A stretch of DNA of 64,000 bases from Torreya grandis (Eukaryota > Streptophyta > Pinopsida > Cupressales > Taxaceae), in assembly GCA_037957365.1 (NCBI GenBank), contig JARHVA010001191.1, positions 445,001 to 509,000 on the forward strand, written 5' to 3'. Under the pieces are notes generated by a model, which was given only the letters and a program-made list of their open reading frames with translations, was not told the DNA's origin and did not search any database. The position numbers and the translations under genes are program-made. The stretch's first letter is position 1. Every line of letters begins with the position of its first letter. Shown piece by piece: positions 1 through 12,561 of this stretch.

Positions 1-611
1 TAATTGTGCATGTTTCTGTGCCTTTTATGTGGTTGAATGAATTGAGAAGATTGAACTCTATGCCTTGGTTGATATTATCTGTGTCATTTGCAAAGGTAGT
101 CTATATTGTAGATTTTTTGGAGTTGTGATTAGGAATTCCATTTGCTTTTGTCTCATTTTCTTGAGTTGGAAGGTTTACATAACTGTACGTGATTTCTGCG
201 CCTCTTATGTGATTGGAATATTCTTATAAGAAGATTGAACAATATGCCTTTGTTGATGTTTCATGTGTCTCAATAAAAGAAGCCTCTGTTGTGAGCCTTT
301 GTTTCTATTATTTCAATCTTTTACATTGATCATGCACTTGTCTACTCTTAAATGTAATTGAATCCTATATATAGTTTCACTGTGCTCAGGTTAGGATTAG
401 GATTACACTCAGGCGCATCGCCATAGTTAGGTTTCAATTCTTGCATTTGTGTTTCTATTTAATTTCCTATCCCTTTTCCCCCAAACACTTGATACAAAAG
501 AAGAGACTAGCTTCTCTAAAATCTGGAGCTTGTTTCAAGCCGCAATGTCCCACAGCTTGAAACTTCCCATTGTTGATTGATTAGAATCAAGCACAATTTT
601 TGTCATCAACA
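1..611 (+). repeat. 5' LTR of element 1 (3' part only)
   Basis: Direct-repeat partner of 8091-8679. It ends in CAACA at 611, directly before the PBS region. The U3 part, including the TATA box seen in the other LTR, lies upstream of the window. A ~22-bp stretch near 484-510 is missing from the 3' LTR. Confidence 0.85.
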
Positions 612-616
612 GTTTT

Positions 617-634
617 TGGCATGCCCAGTGGGAC
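617..634 (+). other. Primer binding site of element 1 (PBS-like)
   Basis: TGGCATGCCCAGTGGGAC lies 5 bases after the LTR end. The same motif, TGGCACGCCCAGTGGGAC, lies at the matching place in element 2 (19775-19794, minus strand), which supports both as PBS. Motifs of this TGGC-GCCCA-GTGGG type are common in plant Ty3 elements; I cannot name the tRNA with certainty. Confidence 0.6.
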
Positions 635-714
635 TAATCTTTCAAGGAGCTAAAGAATTTTTGGTGTGTTCTTTGGCCAACTAGCTTTTGGAGGTTTTTG
701 TTTTATCAACATCA

Positions 715-2187
715 ATGACGACTCTGAGTCAAATCAACCGATCAAGCAGTCCTAGTATCATCAAGAAATCACCATTTGGTATGTATAATTCTGTTACTCA
801 TAGCTATGAGTCTTATTCTCCTTCATATAATTTTAATCAAGATCAAGTTTTTCATAGAATTACGTCAAGCAATAAGGATGCATATGGTCATGAGCTATAC
901 TAGTCTTATACCCAGTCTCCCCAATATGTCACATCCCATGTTCAACCTAATCTCATTTCCACCTTCAAAAAGGAATTATTGGGATATAAAAAGTTTGTAT
1001 TGGAGCTTGACAATAGAAGGGGATGCGGCCAAGAAATTCCTAATCATATCATCCAACAATTAAGAAATGCAATAGATCTGATTAAAAGTGAGTGGGATCC
1101 CATTGAAAGAGCAAATTGGCAAAGGCTTACATATGAGATGTTGGATGTGTGTGGCTTGATTGAATTTCTAGAAGAGAAGCTGAGCATTCATGAGAGACAG
1201 CCTTACCAAGTCCATCAAAATGCATATTCATCACCACAAATTTTGTATCAGACATACGCCACCCCTGTTCATAAGCCAGATTGAACTTGTCAAGGTTATT
1301 TCCCCAATAATGCTGAGTCTATGTTAGCAGCAAGGGAAGAGGACTCCAAACCCTCACTTTCCCCTCAAGTCCCTTCCACCATTCCTCAAGAAGCTTCTTG
1401 TTTTTCATCACATCCTTCCTCCTTATCCCTTTTCAAAGAAGAATATGTTTTGGAGGAAGCGAATAATTATGTAGAGGAATAAGCTCAGTTCATGGTTAGT
1501 TAAGAAGATTTTATGGGTGTAGATGAGGAGGAAATCGCCATAGGTACCCCCTTTGATGAAAAAGAGGATAAGTCACAAGCTTTTTCCTTAACTTCTGATG
1601 AGGAGGAGATCATTTCTGAATTTTTTCTCACTTTGCAAGAAGATATGGAGGAGCATGGACACTCCCTTGATCAAGTCATTAAGAAAGGTGACACTATCCT
1701 TCAAGAAGATCATGAACTGACCAAATGTGGAGAAGACAACATTGAGACTCAACTAAATATGTAGAGGGGATGCCAGCTTTCAGATTTGTCCTTTTAAGAG
1801 GTGGAAGTCATCAAGGAGCATGATGATGCAATGGAACCCAAAAATAAGGTAGAAGGAGATAAGCCAAAGGATGATGGATATCAAAAGACACAAAATGGAG
1901 AACCAATAGCCATCTATTTCTTGATGAGACATGATATCATGAAGAACCAGTATTTGACGGAATTTCAAGAACAAGAAGAGCTTATGCATGTCAAAAGTAT
2001 GTTTGACTCAGACTTCTTTGAATGTAAGCAAATCTGTGTGGCTTGCATAGAAGACATTTCACCAAAGGTATACTTGTTTCAACCACTTGTATGGCAACAT
2101 AAGCTGGCTTGTCATGAAGAAGATGTTAGAAATTTTGTTTTTGATCCTGAAGGGGAATCAAGATGCTTAATTAATGTAGTTAGGTAA
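715..2187 (+). pseudogene. Element 1 ORF1, unknown retroelement protein (decayed)
   Basis: One reading frame of about 490 codons runs from the ATG at 715 to the TAA at 2185-2187 with no frameshift but six internal stops (901 TAG, 1282 TGA, 1480 TAA, 1501 TAA, 1762 TAG, 1795 TAA). All six can be explained by C-to-T change of CAG, CAA or CGA. The N-terminus is Ser/Tyr/Gln-rich, the middle (about codons 90-185) is helical and charged, and the part from 1513 to 1800 is strongly acidic. I see no zinc knuckle and no clear capsid motif, so calling it gag-like rests only on position. The start is the first ATG downstream of the PBS. Confidence 0.6.
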
Positions 2188-2620
2188 TTTCCCATTCCTA
2201 CATTGTTTTGTTTTTTGTTGTTGTTTTCTTGCTTCCCTTTTAAATAAGTGTTTTAAAACACAGAGTTGGAAGTTTAGAAAGTTTTTTTATTCTTTAAATT
2301 TTGCCGCATTAAATGCTTCCCAAATCTTTTGAAATCTCTAAGGTACCTCGCGTCGTAACTTGCATAGCGTGTCTACCTCATTTTTTCCTGAAGATTGAGT
2401 AGGATCTACTAACGGTCATCTAAAGTTAATGTCATTTAAGACTTGATGGGTCCATAAATATCCCTTAACAAGTTTTAAAGTTTACAAACTTTCAAGCATT
2501 CCTGCACCTATGAAAATATCTTGCTCATTGCAATTTTTAGCACCTAGTAAAATTTGCTTCAGCAAGCGTGTTTTTGTCTTGCACAAGGTTCATACCATGT
2601 TTTACATAAAGGACATAGAG
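2188..2620 (+). other. Spacer between the two ORFs of element 1
   Basis: About 430 bases without a sustained reading frame, T-rich just after ORF1. The gap may hold an internal promoter or splice acceptor for ORF2, but nothing decisive is visible. Confidence 0.4.
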
Positions 2621-5600
2621 ATGGTGGAAACATCATCTTCATAACAAGGAGCTGGGACACCTGGATCTAATGATAGGTTGCTGGCTAGTAAGTCATATGC
2701 TGCAGCTCCTGCACAACCATCAAGAACCTATCCAAGAACCAAAATCCTAGAATTTGGTCAAGCCAGTGACCCATCAAAAGTAAAGGATTACACAGATGGA
2801 ATCATGGACCTGATCTTGCAAAGAGCTAGTAGCAAGAATCTTAGAGAAGGGACACACCAAAGGTGTCTTCAAGGAGCCAGAGCAAGGCAATATGAGACAT
2901 TTGAAATGAGGATATGGACCTCAAAACTGGCTCAATTCATTGTCCCAATTGTGCATCCATGCTCTGATGTGATCAAATTATGCATAGACTTGCTCCATGC
3001 ACCATCTTGCACCATTCAATAGGGTCCCTTCATGTTTCAAGTCACCCCACAAGCTATCAGGGACATGCTAGCCCTACATTATGACAATACTACCACAATC
3101 CCCACTATTGATAGGATGCAAAGGACGTGGGTGAATGTCATCACTTAGACAAGGTTTTTGAGGTCTGAGTTACAAATGGCTGATGGTGATACAATGGTAC
3201 CCACACTCCCTACACCAAGAGCTCAATTCACGCTAGCTAGCCAAGACGCGCTATCAATGATGGCTCTCATCTTTGGCATGAATGATGACATGGCAGTATA
3301 TGTAGAATAAATGGCCATCCTTTTCAGGTTGAAAATAGTTGACAAGATGCAGGAGTATCGACTTGACTTCTCAGAGCACATAGCCTTTTCAATAGTGGAA
3401 CAATTAACCCAGTTCAGATCGAAAGGGGTGTTCAGGTATTCCTCTTTTTTGTTCCATCTCATACTGCATTAGAACCCTGACCTTTTCACCTGATATATGA
3501 ATTTGAACCTGTATGACCCAGCTTTTGACCCCCAAAGGACCATTCCTATGTCTGCATGGACACATGTTTTATCAAAAACTAGTGACCTCTATGATTTTTG
3601 GGAATTGTTCGTTACCCCTATTCTTCATTGCCTTAGCCCTGAACCTATCATAAATAGGTTATTTCCAAGTGTTTTGAACCTCGTAGTTAGTTGTCCAATC
3701 TCGTGTGACTTCTATTTTGGGGCCCACCACACGATCATAAGAGTTCATGGTTTCTGTGGGGAACCAATGTTGCTATCAAAGATCTTAAATCTTAGGTTGA
3801 CATTCCTGGAAGTCACCATGTAGGTGTCGATAGTTGACAATGAGTATGGTTCTAAGAAGAAGAAGAGAAAAATGTACAATATCCCATGGATGGCAGGCAA
3901 CATGAGTTTGGAAGCTAGAGATGTTGAGATTGTGCTATTGAGAAAATTGGCCTTCTTAGGGTTCCTACTAATTGAAGACAAATGGGTTTACGACCCAAGT
4001 GATTACATAGCTTCCATGTTAAGGACCAATAGGATTGGGGCCAGGATTGCACATGAAGGCTGCCCTTTTTGGGAGACCAAGAAAAACCCTGCAGAAGATG
4101 CTCCTGGTCTCTATGTTGAATTAACAGATTTGCCCCTGCCATAGAATAGGCCATGGGAAACCTTCTATGATAAGTAGAGGGATTATGATCCAAAATTTAG
4201 GATGACTTCTAGTTTGAGAAGGACATTGAAGAACAAAGGTTGGGATGCAAAGAAGATTGAGGCCTATTAGAAATATAGGCAGGATATTTCCCAAACCACC
4301 CATGCTTTCGAAAGCATGAATTTAGATGAAAGATGGGAAGAACTCTGGGATGAGTGGCATCCCTCCCCTACATTTAGCCCAAAAACAAGCCAATTGCTGA
4401 CACTCGGGATAGAGCATGAAGCTGGAGTGGGACCAAGCCAGTAACCACAGGCCTCAGAGCAAGCTACAACTGCAGTCACTACATCAGCCTGACCCCAGCC
4501 TCTTAGCACCATGGAAAAACAAAGGAGTGTGGTGTCTTCACCACCAAAATCTTCCCCATCATTAGAAGTGATTGAAGTCCCTAGTTCTCCACATGCACCA
4601 CCGACAATGGCAGAAGTGGAAGGGAAGCAAATGCAGCCAGAGTTGGAGACACCCAAGAAGAGAAAGAGGGTGCAGTTCCAAATAAATTCAGAGGAGGAAG
4701 AAGAACCTTTGCAGTGCCAAGTGTAGAGCACTATAATTCCCCCTCAAGTAAGTATTACTCCTCCTCCTCCCTCTCAGTCTATTCCTTTCCCTGTTGGTGT
4801 GGTGCCTCCACCTAGCCATATGACACCTCCTATCACCTCTGCCATCCCCATTTCACAATTCACCCCATCCTTGATGCCTCAATCCCTAACATTACCCTAT
4901 TTCTCCCCTTATGCTCCCAAGAAACCTTTCCCTTATATTTCCCATAGCCAACCACTGGCTATCCAATATGGCCTACCACAGGGATATTCTTTTGCAGGAG
5001 GACACATTGCATCCCCTTCCACCTTCTAGATGCAAGTCGATGCTGCTAGGAAGGCAAGAGAAGCTCAGATGGAGAAAAAGAAAACTAAAAAGAATAAAGC
5101 ATTGGCTACCCCACACCTATGATCACAATTTTACCTTATTCAACAACAACTGACAGTGACCCATTTATCACCCAACGTCATCAAGCCGAGCAAGCAAATG
5201 CAGTCGAAGGATTATACGATGAACGCAGTGGCCATTGATATGTCCCTATTCAGACCCCAAGATAGAGTTGAGATACTAACAGAATCCACTTCTACAGTCA
5301 CAGATGATTATTTGAAAACATCAAGAAGACTGGAGAAGATGGAGGCTGACTTGGCCAAAGAAAAGGAAAACTATAGCAGTTTGGCTGAAGAAATAAATAA
5401 GAGAGATAATGAAATAGCAAGCTTGAATAAATAGTTGCAAGATACCATTTCCCTTCATACTCAATGGGTAGTCTAGGCCAAGAATGATTCATTAAAAATA
5501 GAGCTCACACTTGCAAAAGATGTAGCAATAGCCCTTAGGTGGGAGAAAGCAATGTTACAGGGAAGAGTCGAAGGACTTCAGCTGCAAGTTACCCAATCAC

Positions 5601-6408
5601 AGCAAGGGTTGTTGGAGGAACAAAATAAGGCCATAGATTTTCAAGCCTATTTCCAAGTGGAGCAACAGAGGGCAATGCAACTGATGATAGAGCTAGTTAA
5701 TAGGCCACAAGGTGTAGGAGTGATAAAACTAGTGAAGGACCTCTACGAGTCAACGTGGGAAAGAATCTCTTCGGAGATTATCCAGCTCAAGCCATCTCTC
5801 ACCTTCATGCTCAACGCACAACAATTGTGTGAGAAGTTGTAAGATTTAGTGCAGAACACTTTGGCCACAATCTCCAATAGAGTCATGAACTCCCAAACCT
5901 TGTTGTAGAAGCTCTACGATGTAATGGATGTGACATTGGCAGCCACAGGATTCCTTGATAGAATGGTTTTTGTGAAACAGGTCAATGAGGTGCTTAGTTG
6001 TAATGCCATGGCCAACTATTTCCAAGATCTTCCCAAAGTTGTGAAAGAAGGCATCGGTGAGATGAGACAACATATTGAAGATCTAGTGTAACTAGGCCTT
6101 CCTTCCCATTTTTAGATGCCAACACAGTGCTAATGGTAGATCAAATAGAACCATTGCTGCTGGCAAAATAGAGGGATCAAAAAAAATTTCAAGATTTATG
6201 AGATGATTCCTCAGCCTCAGAAGTCGAAGCTATTCTAGTTCCTGTTTCCCAGCTGGAGTTCAAGTTGAAGGCTACAGTTCAAATTTTGTAGAATTTTTCA
6301 CACAAGGACATCATTCAGCTTGACTTAGCCTTCACTGACTTACAGAACAAGCAAGGATTATCTGACTATGAATGGTCCATCTACCAGACATCACTTTTAA
6401 AGCTATAA
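2621..6408 (+). pseudogene. Element 1 ORF2, large unknown protein with Pro-rich and coiled-coil parts (decayed)
   Basis: A frame of about 1,260 codons runs from the ATG at 2621 to the TAA at 6406-6408. It has about 20 internal stops in the first 1,150 codons (12 TAG, 5 TAA, 3 TGA), all compatible with C-to-T at Gln or Arg codons, and only one frameshift, near 6095-6106. Order of parts: a Ser/Ala/Pro N-terminus; a globular region to about 4300; a basic patch at 4650-4670 (KKRKR, possible nuclear signal) followed by an acidic run; a proline-rich region at 4735-5030; and a coiled-coil region at about 5290-5680 (Leu/Glu/Lys heptads). No enzyme motif is seen. The globular part loosely recalls plant mobile-domain-type proteins, but I cannot assign it. 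Confidence 0.65.
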
Positions 6409-6634
6409 AATTTTGAAATTTTGATAAAGAGAGAGTTGGGTTTCTTTTTTAGCAGGCTCAAAAGTCTTGGTGGTTGCCAGTAACTGTAGAATAATTTTTT
6501 ACTCTACGTTGTTTTTAAATTTTTAGTCGCGCACTACAATTTTGGCTCCCATATACCTTGGTCATGGCGGCAAAGTTTTGGAGCAGAGCACAGGTTTCTT
6601 TTTCATCTAAATATCAAAGTGCAGCGGAGGCTAC

Positions 6635-7600
6635 CAGGTGGCGATGTCCGAACACGGGCTCTCTTTTTCCCTTTCGTTTCCTTCATTCCATTTGCCTAAG
6701 TATTGAAGCTGAGTGGAAGTCGCCATGTGTTGCTTTTTAAAACATGGAGTCGGCCAGTTGGTGTCATCTGAGACACTTTTTTTAATTTTTAGGAAAGTCA
6801 TGGATCGTGCCACATATCTAATAGCAGCAAAGTGGAACGTACCATGTGTCAGCATCCACGTCTCATATCGGCACCCACGTTCCATTCTATTTTTGACAAA
6901 GGTTTTCAACGAGCTAAGTAGTAAGGAGTAATGAAAAGTGCCAATTGATAGTTGCAAAAGGCCCTAAACTACCTTTTTTAGAGGAAGGTAGAAGTCACCA
7001 CGTGTCGGCATCTGAGAGACTTTGGCTCAATGCCTGGGTTCAATGATTTGGTTTAATGTAGAAAGGCATCATTCCATTTTGTCTAAGTATCGAAGAGTAG
7101 CAAAGGTTGTCAGGTGTCACTCTCTGAGTCCCTTTCTACTCAATCCCTAAAAATAGTAGAAGATGCCACATACCCCTCGAAGGAGAAGCAAAAGATGCCA
7201 CATATCTTCCCAGAAGCAGTGGAGGTTGCCACATGTCAACTTCTGAGGGACCATCTTTGAGCTTCATTTCTAAATAAAGATTGTGGTGGGTCCTTGGTGA
7301 TACTTCAATGGTCTGTGGGGGTGCCAAGTGTCAACCTATGAAGACTGCCAAATGCATCCATTCCATTTTTAAAAGCTGCTCGAGCAAGGAACGTGGTGAG
7401 TTTTATTTTGTTAAAACTACTAAGTATCGAAGAAGTGGATTACAACAAGTGTCGAAGGCAGAGCATTCCTGAGTAGAATATAGGGAAAGCAAAAAATGTT
7501 GTGTCTTTGATAAAGTAGGTGGAAAGCACCAAGTGCCATTCTCTGGTGCTTTTTAAGAAATATAGATAATTTTTGGGGAATTGACTAAGTGTCATCTTCT
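6635..7600 (+). repeat. Array of G-box-like (CCACGTGTC) degenerate repeats in the LTR of element 1
   Basis: About 14 degenerate copies of a module reading roughly GCCACATGTC-N-CATCTGAG occur near 6637, 6717, 6752, 6802, 6840, 6863, 6992, 7108, 7162, 7195, 7224, 7322, 7527 and 7583. The best copy, at ~6997, reads CACCACGTGTCGGC, which contains a full G-box/ABRE core (known bZIP sites in plants). They lie upstream of the TATA box, as expected for an enhancer; function is inferred. Confidence 0.55.
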
Positions 7601-7965
7601 GTTTCAACAGAACAGAGTGTCCATCTATCTGTTACAACAGAGGGAAACTCGATGGGAGTTATTCTTGGTAGATGGAACAGTTCACTGGGTAGATTTTTGG
7701 AACCTGCAAGCATTAAAAGGGCCGTCTATTTGTCCCATGTAAGCAAAGGTAGAATAGATAGTTGAGTGGCTAAGTAGGTGATGGAATGAGAAATTTAGGC
7801 ATGAAGGGAGCTACTAGACATGAATTGCCATGCCACAGTCAGGGAAGTTCTTGATAAGACCAAGATACATCCAAGGCATTGAAAGCACCGTCTATTTGTC
7901 CCCTGTGAGTTAAAGATGGAGTAGAATTGTGCGGGAAAGGGAGTGATGTAAGGAGAAATATGAGG

Positions 7966-7974
7966 CTATAAAAG
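7966..7974 (+). promoter_or_regulatory. TATA box of element 1 LTR promoter
   Basis: CTATAAAAG is a near-perfect plant TATA box, placed 3' of the G-box array and about 700 bp before the LTR end. Transcription would start near 8000, leaving an R-U5 part that includes the 8091-8679 repeat. Confidence 0.55.
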
Positions 7975-8679
7975 AAGAAGAATTGTAAAATCTAACAGAA
8001 GGGGGGATTTTATAGTTTGAGACTTGCTAGAATTTTTGGCCAGTAATATCATTTGCTTTTGTCTCATTTTCTTGAATTGTAAAGTTCATGTAACTGTGCA
8101 TGTTTTTGTGCCTTTTATGTGGCTGAATGAATTGAGAAGATTAAACTCTATGCCTTGGTTGATATTATCTGTGTCATTTGCAAAGGTAGTCTATATTGTA
8201 GATTTTTTGGAGTTGTGATTAGGAATGTCATTTGCTTTTGTCTCATTTTCTTGAATTGGAAGGTTTACATAACTGTACGTGATTTCTTCACCTCTTATGT
8301 GATTGGAAGATTCTTATAAGAAGATTGAACACTATGCCTTTGTTGATGTTTCCTGTGTCTCAGTGAAAGAAGCCTCTATTGTGAGCCTCTATTTCTATTA
8401 TTTCAATCTTTTACATTGATCATGCACTTGTCTACTCTTAAATGTAATTTAATCCTATATATAGTTTCACTGTGTGCAAGTTAGGATTAGGATTACACTC
8501 AGGCGCATCGCCATAGTTAGGTTTCAATTCCTACATTTGTGTTTCTTTTTAATTTCCTATCCCTTTTCCCCCAACTAGCTTCTCTAAAATCTAGAGGTTG
8601 TTTCAAGCTGCAATGTCCCATAGCTTGAAACTTTCCATTGTTGATTGATTAGAATCAAGCGCAATTTTCATCATCAACA

Positions 8680-10306
8680 GTACTTTTATCTGTAAAGCAT
8701 GTATCTGGTGTGAAAGCTTGTGATCACTTTTAGAGACCGCTATGTGACTGATCACTTTTATTCAAATTAATGGGGAAAAAGGGGTCAACAATTGAATTTG
8801 GGTAAGACTTCAACACCTCATTTGCTAAGCATTGCCTACATACCAATACTCTAAAAAATGGATCAAACTTCATGTTGTTCTCCCATGCTATGGTGGTGTT
8901 TGAATAATTAATACAATATGCTAGGTGTTGTGCAATATTGATCTAATTAAGTGCCTTAACCGTGACTTATGACCCAGAATATATATTCAAACTTGAGATC
9001 TAGGATACTTGGGATGTATGTAATTAGAACTCAGAGAAACAGGTGTTTTTATCTCAATGTGCACTTTTAATTTTGGTACTTTTCAATGTAGAATCCTCCT
9101 CTATGCAATATGGTTTGAAATGTGTTTATATAGTTGTATGCATCTAAATTTGTTCACCTTATGCAACTTGCTAATTTTGAAACTAATCTCATCTAATTCA
9201 TCTTACTAATCCTCCTAGTCAATTTTATAACACTTCCTTTCATTATTCACACCATGCACTAACCTTATTATCTTCCCACAAATCAATTAATCCACCCAAT
9301 CCCCATTATCCACTAATAAATCTTGTCTTATCTAATATTTGAGAATTTTAAATTTTGTCGCACCTATCCTAGTCTATGAGTAACCTTTCCTACACCCCTT
9401 GTCCTTAATCACCCATCTTACCAATCATCTTATCTTATATAATCTTGCTAAGTCTCTTAATGGATTCTAGAATCCTCCCCTATTTCCTCCTTCCTCTCTA
9501 AAAGCCTCTAAATCTAAAGGCTTCTTGGGAATTTTTAATTCCCATTTATTCCCTCATCTTCTTCTATTTATATCAAGCACTCCTCTATTGTCAATCCAAC
9601 TAGGAAATCCATGATAATCCAATCCATTGGTCATTTCATCAAGCTATCAAATAATCCATGCAATCCAAGTCTTGAATGAATTCAATATCATGATGAAACT
9701 ATGAGTCTATAAATGCAATCCATAATCAATTAGTCTTTTTCTTGTTTTGATCTTGATCTAGAGCATATAACTTTAGGATTGAAATGTTGATTTCAAAATT
9801 TTAGTTGTCTTTACATTTTTAATCCTAATGGCTCTAGATTTTAATGGAAGATTTGTATTTTGAGTAGTTTTGTTTAAATTACATAATCAAATTAAATTGG
9901 TCAAAATCTTGATCTTACAATATTCATATTCTTGAAATTCCTTCGAATGAGGATCACTAGGGACATAGGCTGACCTTTCCATAACTTTTGATTTTATAAA
10001 TTAGTTTTTATTTCGCATAAGACAAGAGAGGGACCATTGACACTAGAGTGGTGCACTCTAGTCTCCTAGGGTGATATAGTCCAATGGATAATTTGATCAT
10101 TTTTAGTGTTAGGTAGGGCCTAAAATATGCCTAAGGATGATAGGAATACACTCAAGGGTCATTTATAAACTTAAGAGAGTGATACTTCTGTGCACAAGGT
10201 GTTTGAAAGTGATAAAAGGGGCCCCTAAGATAGGTCTAAAGATAAATGTGTAAAAGAATGGTCACAAGTGCATGGTTTTATATTAATATTAATTTATGTG
10301 TCTACA
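8680..10306 (-). repeat. 3' LTR of element 4 (truncated by element 1)
   Basis: It aligns with 28121-29187 in blocks (8700-8760, 8870-9130, 9930-10306). It ends TGTCTACA on the plus strand at 10306, next to the polypurine tract. A segment at about 9131-9930 is missing from the other LTR copy, most simply as a deletion there. Confidence 0.75.
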
Positions 10307-11182
10307 TTTATCCCCCTTTTATTATAATAATGCAATAAGGTGTAAGTACTAGAGTAAAATTAAAAAGAGTGTGTACCTAAACTTACCTATGAAGAGGAAT
10401 TATGAATGTAGTTCACAACATTCAACTATGCTCCACACAAACCTATAATGAAGCATGTGTAATATTAGTCTTTACTTGAGATGAATATCAAAAGTGAAAG
10501 ATAGTAAACTAGAGGGTGATAATGAAAAAATACACTTGATTGGGTGCATGAACCGTTGTGTTATCTTGGTGCAAAACTGGTGGTTGTAGAGTGTAGGACC
10601 CTTGGCATTTTCATTAACATTGAATAGCTTGGATTGGACTGTGCATGCCCCAATCCTCATCAATAGATGAGTATGCTTAAGAACTCAAAGTGTGCTTGAC
10701 TCCATCATTGCATGCCTAAAGTATTAAATTAATTTGGAATTCATGTATGAATCTCAATAGATAGTTATGGTGCAAAAAGATAACCAACCACTGTAGATGG
10801 AATAAGGTTTAATTTTGGTGTAAAACTAGAACAAAATGAGTGAAAAAATTAGTGTAAATATTGAGTATAATTTGGATCTAGTTTATATAGTTTGGATAAT
10901 GACATGAATTTGCCTTTTCATCTATAATATTGTTGTAAAATTGAGTAATGAGGAAACAATGTGCCACACACATGCCCCCAAATTGATATCTAGTATACAT
11001 AGATTATGAGACTGAGTAAAGTAAATGTGATTCCAAAAAAACTTATGTCATAAATTGGAATAACATGTCATTTATTATTGCCCCAAAATTGAGTAAATAT
11101 GAGACAAAACTAAGTGATTATGGAAATAAGACTCTAAAATTGATGAATACTATTATGAGTAAACTGATATTTTTATAATTTT
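10307..11182 (-). other. Polypurine tract and 3' internal region of element 4
   Basis: The minus-strand purine tract AAAAGGGGGATAAA occupies 10307-10320, directly against the LTR start TGTAGACACA. The rest is AT-rich with no reading frame that I can support. Element 2 is inserted at 11183. Confidence 0.6.
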
Positions 11183-12561
11183 TGTTTCAAACTGTTTTCA
11201 CTTTTCTACATTCAAAGGAAGTAAGAAACTAGAGATAAGTGGTCTAGGGTTAGATGTTACCTAGATGAGGTCTGTACACCGTTATCTAGACTTTGAGGGG
11301 ACTCCTCTTTAGCTGTGGAGGATGACACCTACAGAAGAAAGAAACTTAAACAAAGAGATTGTTAGATGGATGTAAGGTGGACTACCAAGCGATATGCTTG
11401 GTCCCAGAAGTGTAAAGACTTCCTTAAGGGATGTCAATCCACTTGTTGATAAAAGAGAATGTTGCTAGATAGAAATAATGAAAGACTAAACAAAAGAAAT
11501 AAAGGAAATGCGTACCTATATTCTGTTGTCTGCCTTCCACACTCATCGATGTCAGTTGGTCTGCCGACATCAGTTGGTCAAGGTCACCGACGTTGGTTAG
11601 TCTGCCAACGTCAGTAGGGGCAATGAGCCTAGTGGCCGGTGTCAGTCAGGGTAGTGAGGCTTTGGATGAGTCTCAGGTCTGTTTGTGGTAGTCAGGGAGT
11701 CCGTGAAGGGATGTAGGATAACAGATAAGGCCTTAGGAGGGGAAAAAGCAGAGGATAGGTTGTCAAAAGAGGGAATGATATGGGAAAGGCCTCTCATCCT
11801 TTTTGAGAAGAGGGTCAGGTGTGGTCTGGTTGAAAGTCAGGTCTTGTCTGGACAATATGGCTTAGAAACAATAAGCAAAAAATTGATTACTGATATAGTC
11901 TAAATAATTGAAATGGAATAGAATAAGGATACTTACCTCTACCTGGGAGGAGCCCCAGAAGTGTAGAAGCCCTGTTGTTGATGTCGTTGTTGTAGAACGC
12001 TGATGCAGAGTACTTGTAGCCAGAAGAGCGTTGGTTGGAGTTTGATGATTGATTTTAGAGAGTCCCCGTTGATGTCCAGGAGAGCCGAGAGAGAGAGGTC
12101 AAAGTCCAGGCGCAAGAGAATTTTTGCATTCAGGGGAAGAGGATCGAGGAGGAGACCAGCAATTGGTTTAAAGAAACTGACGTCGGTGATCCCACCGATG
12201 TCGGCTGAATGGTAACCGACGTCGACAGCTAGAATAATGGAAAAAGGGCTAAAATTAGCCTTTTCCCATTCTTCCAACTGCCAGGGTCAATTGGTCGTGG
12301 GAAAACGGTCTAAGGCAGATTGAATGAGCGCAAGAGGTTAATGGGAGGAATGAAATAGGGTTTAAGCAATTAAGATTTGTTATGGGGTGATGAAGGGATC
12401 CAAGGAGAGGAATCCAATGGAGGTGAGGTGAGGTGGCAAGGAGGAATTATTAATTTAAAATAGGTATTTTAAATTAAAAAAACATAGGTTAGGCATGGTT
12501 AAGTTCGAAAGGGACCAAGAAGGAGAATGACCAAGGGTTAGACACGATTTCGGTGTCTACA
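11183..12561 (-). repeat. 3' LTR of element 2
   Basis: 1,379 bp, a direct repeat of 19798-21195, and very similar by eye. It contains clusters of CCGACGTCGG-like motifs at 11541-11640 and 12178-12230. On the minus strand it begins TGTAGACACC and ends GTTTGAAACA. Confidence 0.9.

Larger units (their letters stand above)
1..8679 (+). mobile_element. Element 1: non-autonomous LTR retrotransposon (5' end outside window)
   Basis: Positions 1-611 match 8091-8679 as a direct repeat (by eye about 32 mismatches over ~585 aligned bases plus one ~22-bp gap), so these are the two LTRs. The internal region starts with a PBS-like motif at 617-634 and holds two long decayed plus-strand ORFs (715-2187 and 2621-6408). 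I find no protease, RT, RNase H or integrase motif in any frame, so the element depended on enzymes from another element. It is inserted in the left LTR of element 4: the host sequence resumes at 8680 and matches the other element-4 LTR from about 28121. The 5-bp duplication would be GTACT (8680-8684), but its partner lies outside the window. Confidence 0.85.
6437..8679 (+). repeat. 3' LTR of element 1
   Basis: The right end (CAACA at 8679) is firm from the comparison with 1-611. The left end is a proposal: a purine run, AAAGAGAGAG (6426-6435), precedes TGGG at 6437, giving a 2.24-kb LTR. The U3 part carries an array of CCACGTGTC-like motifs at 6635-7600, two copies of a CCGTCTATTTGTCCC block (near 7731 and 7888) and a TATA box at 7966. 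Confidence 0.7.

Noticed and set aside
4267..4731. 154-codon minus-strand frame opposite element 1 ORF2
   Set aside because: Shadow of the plus-strand frame. Its composition (Cys/Gly/Ser runs) follows from the Pro/Glu-rich plus-strand coding, and no family is recognisable.
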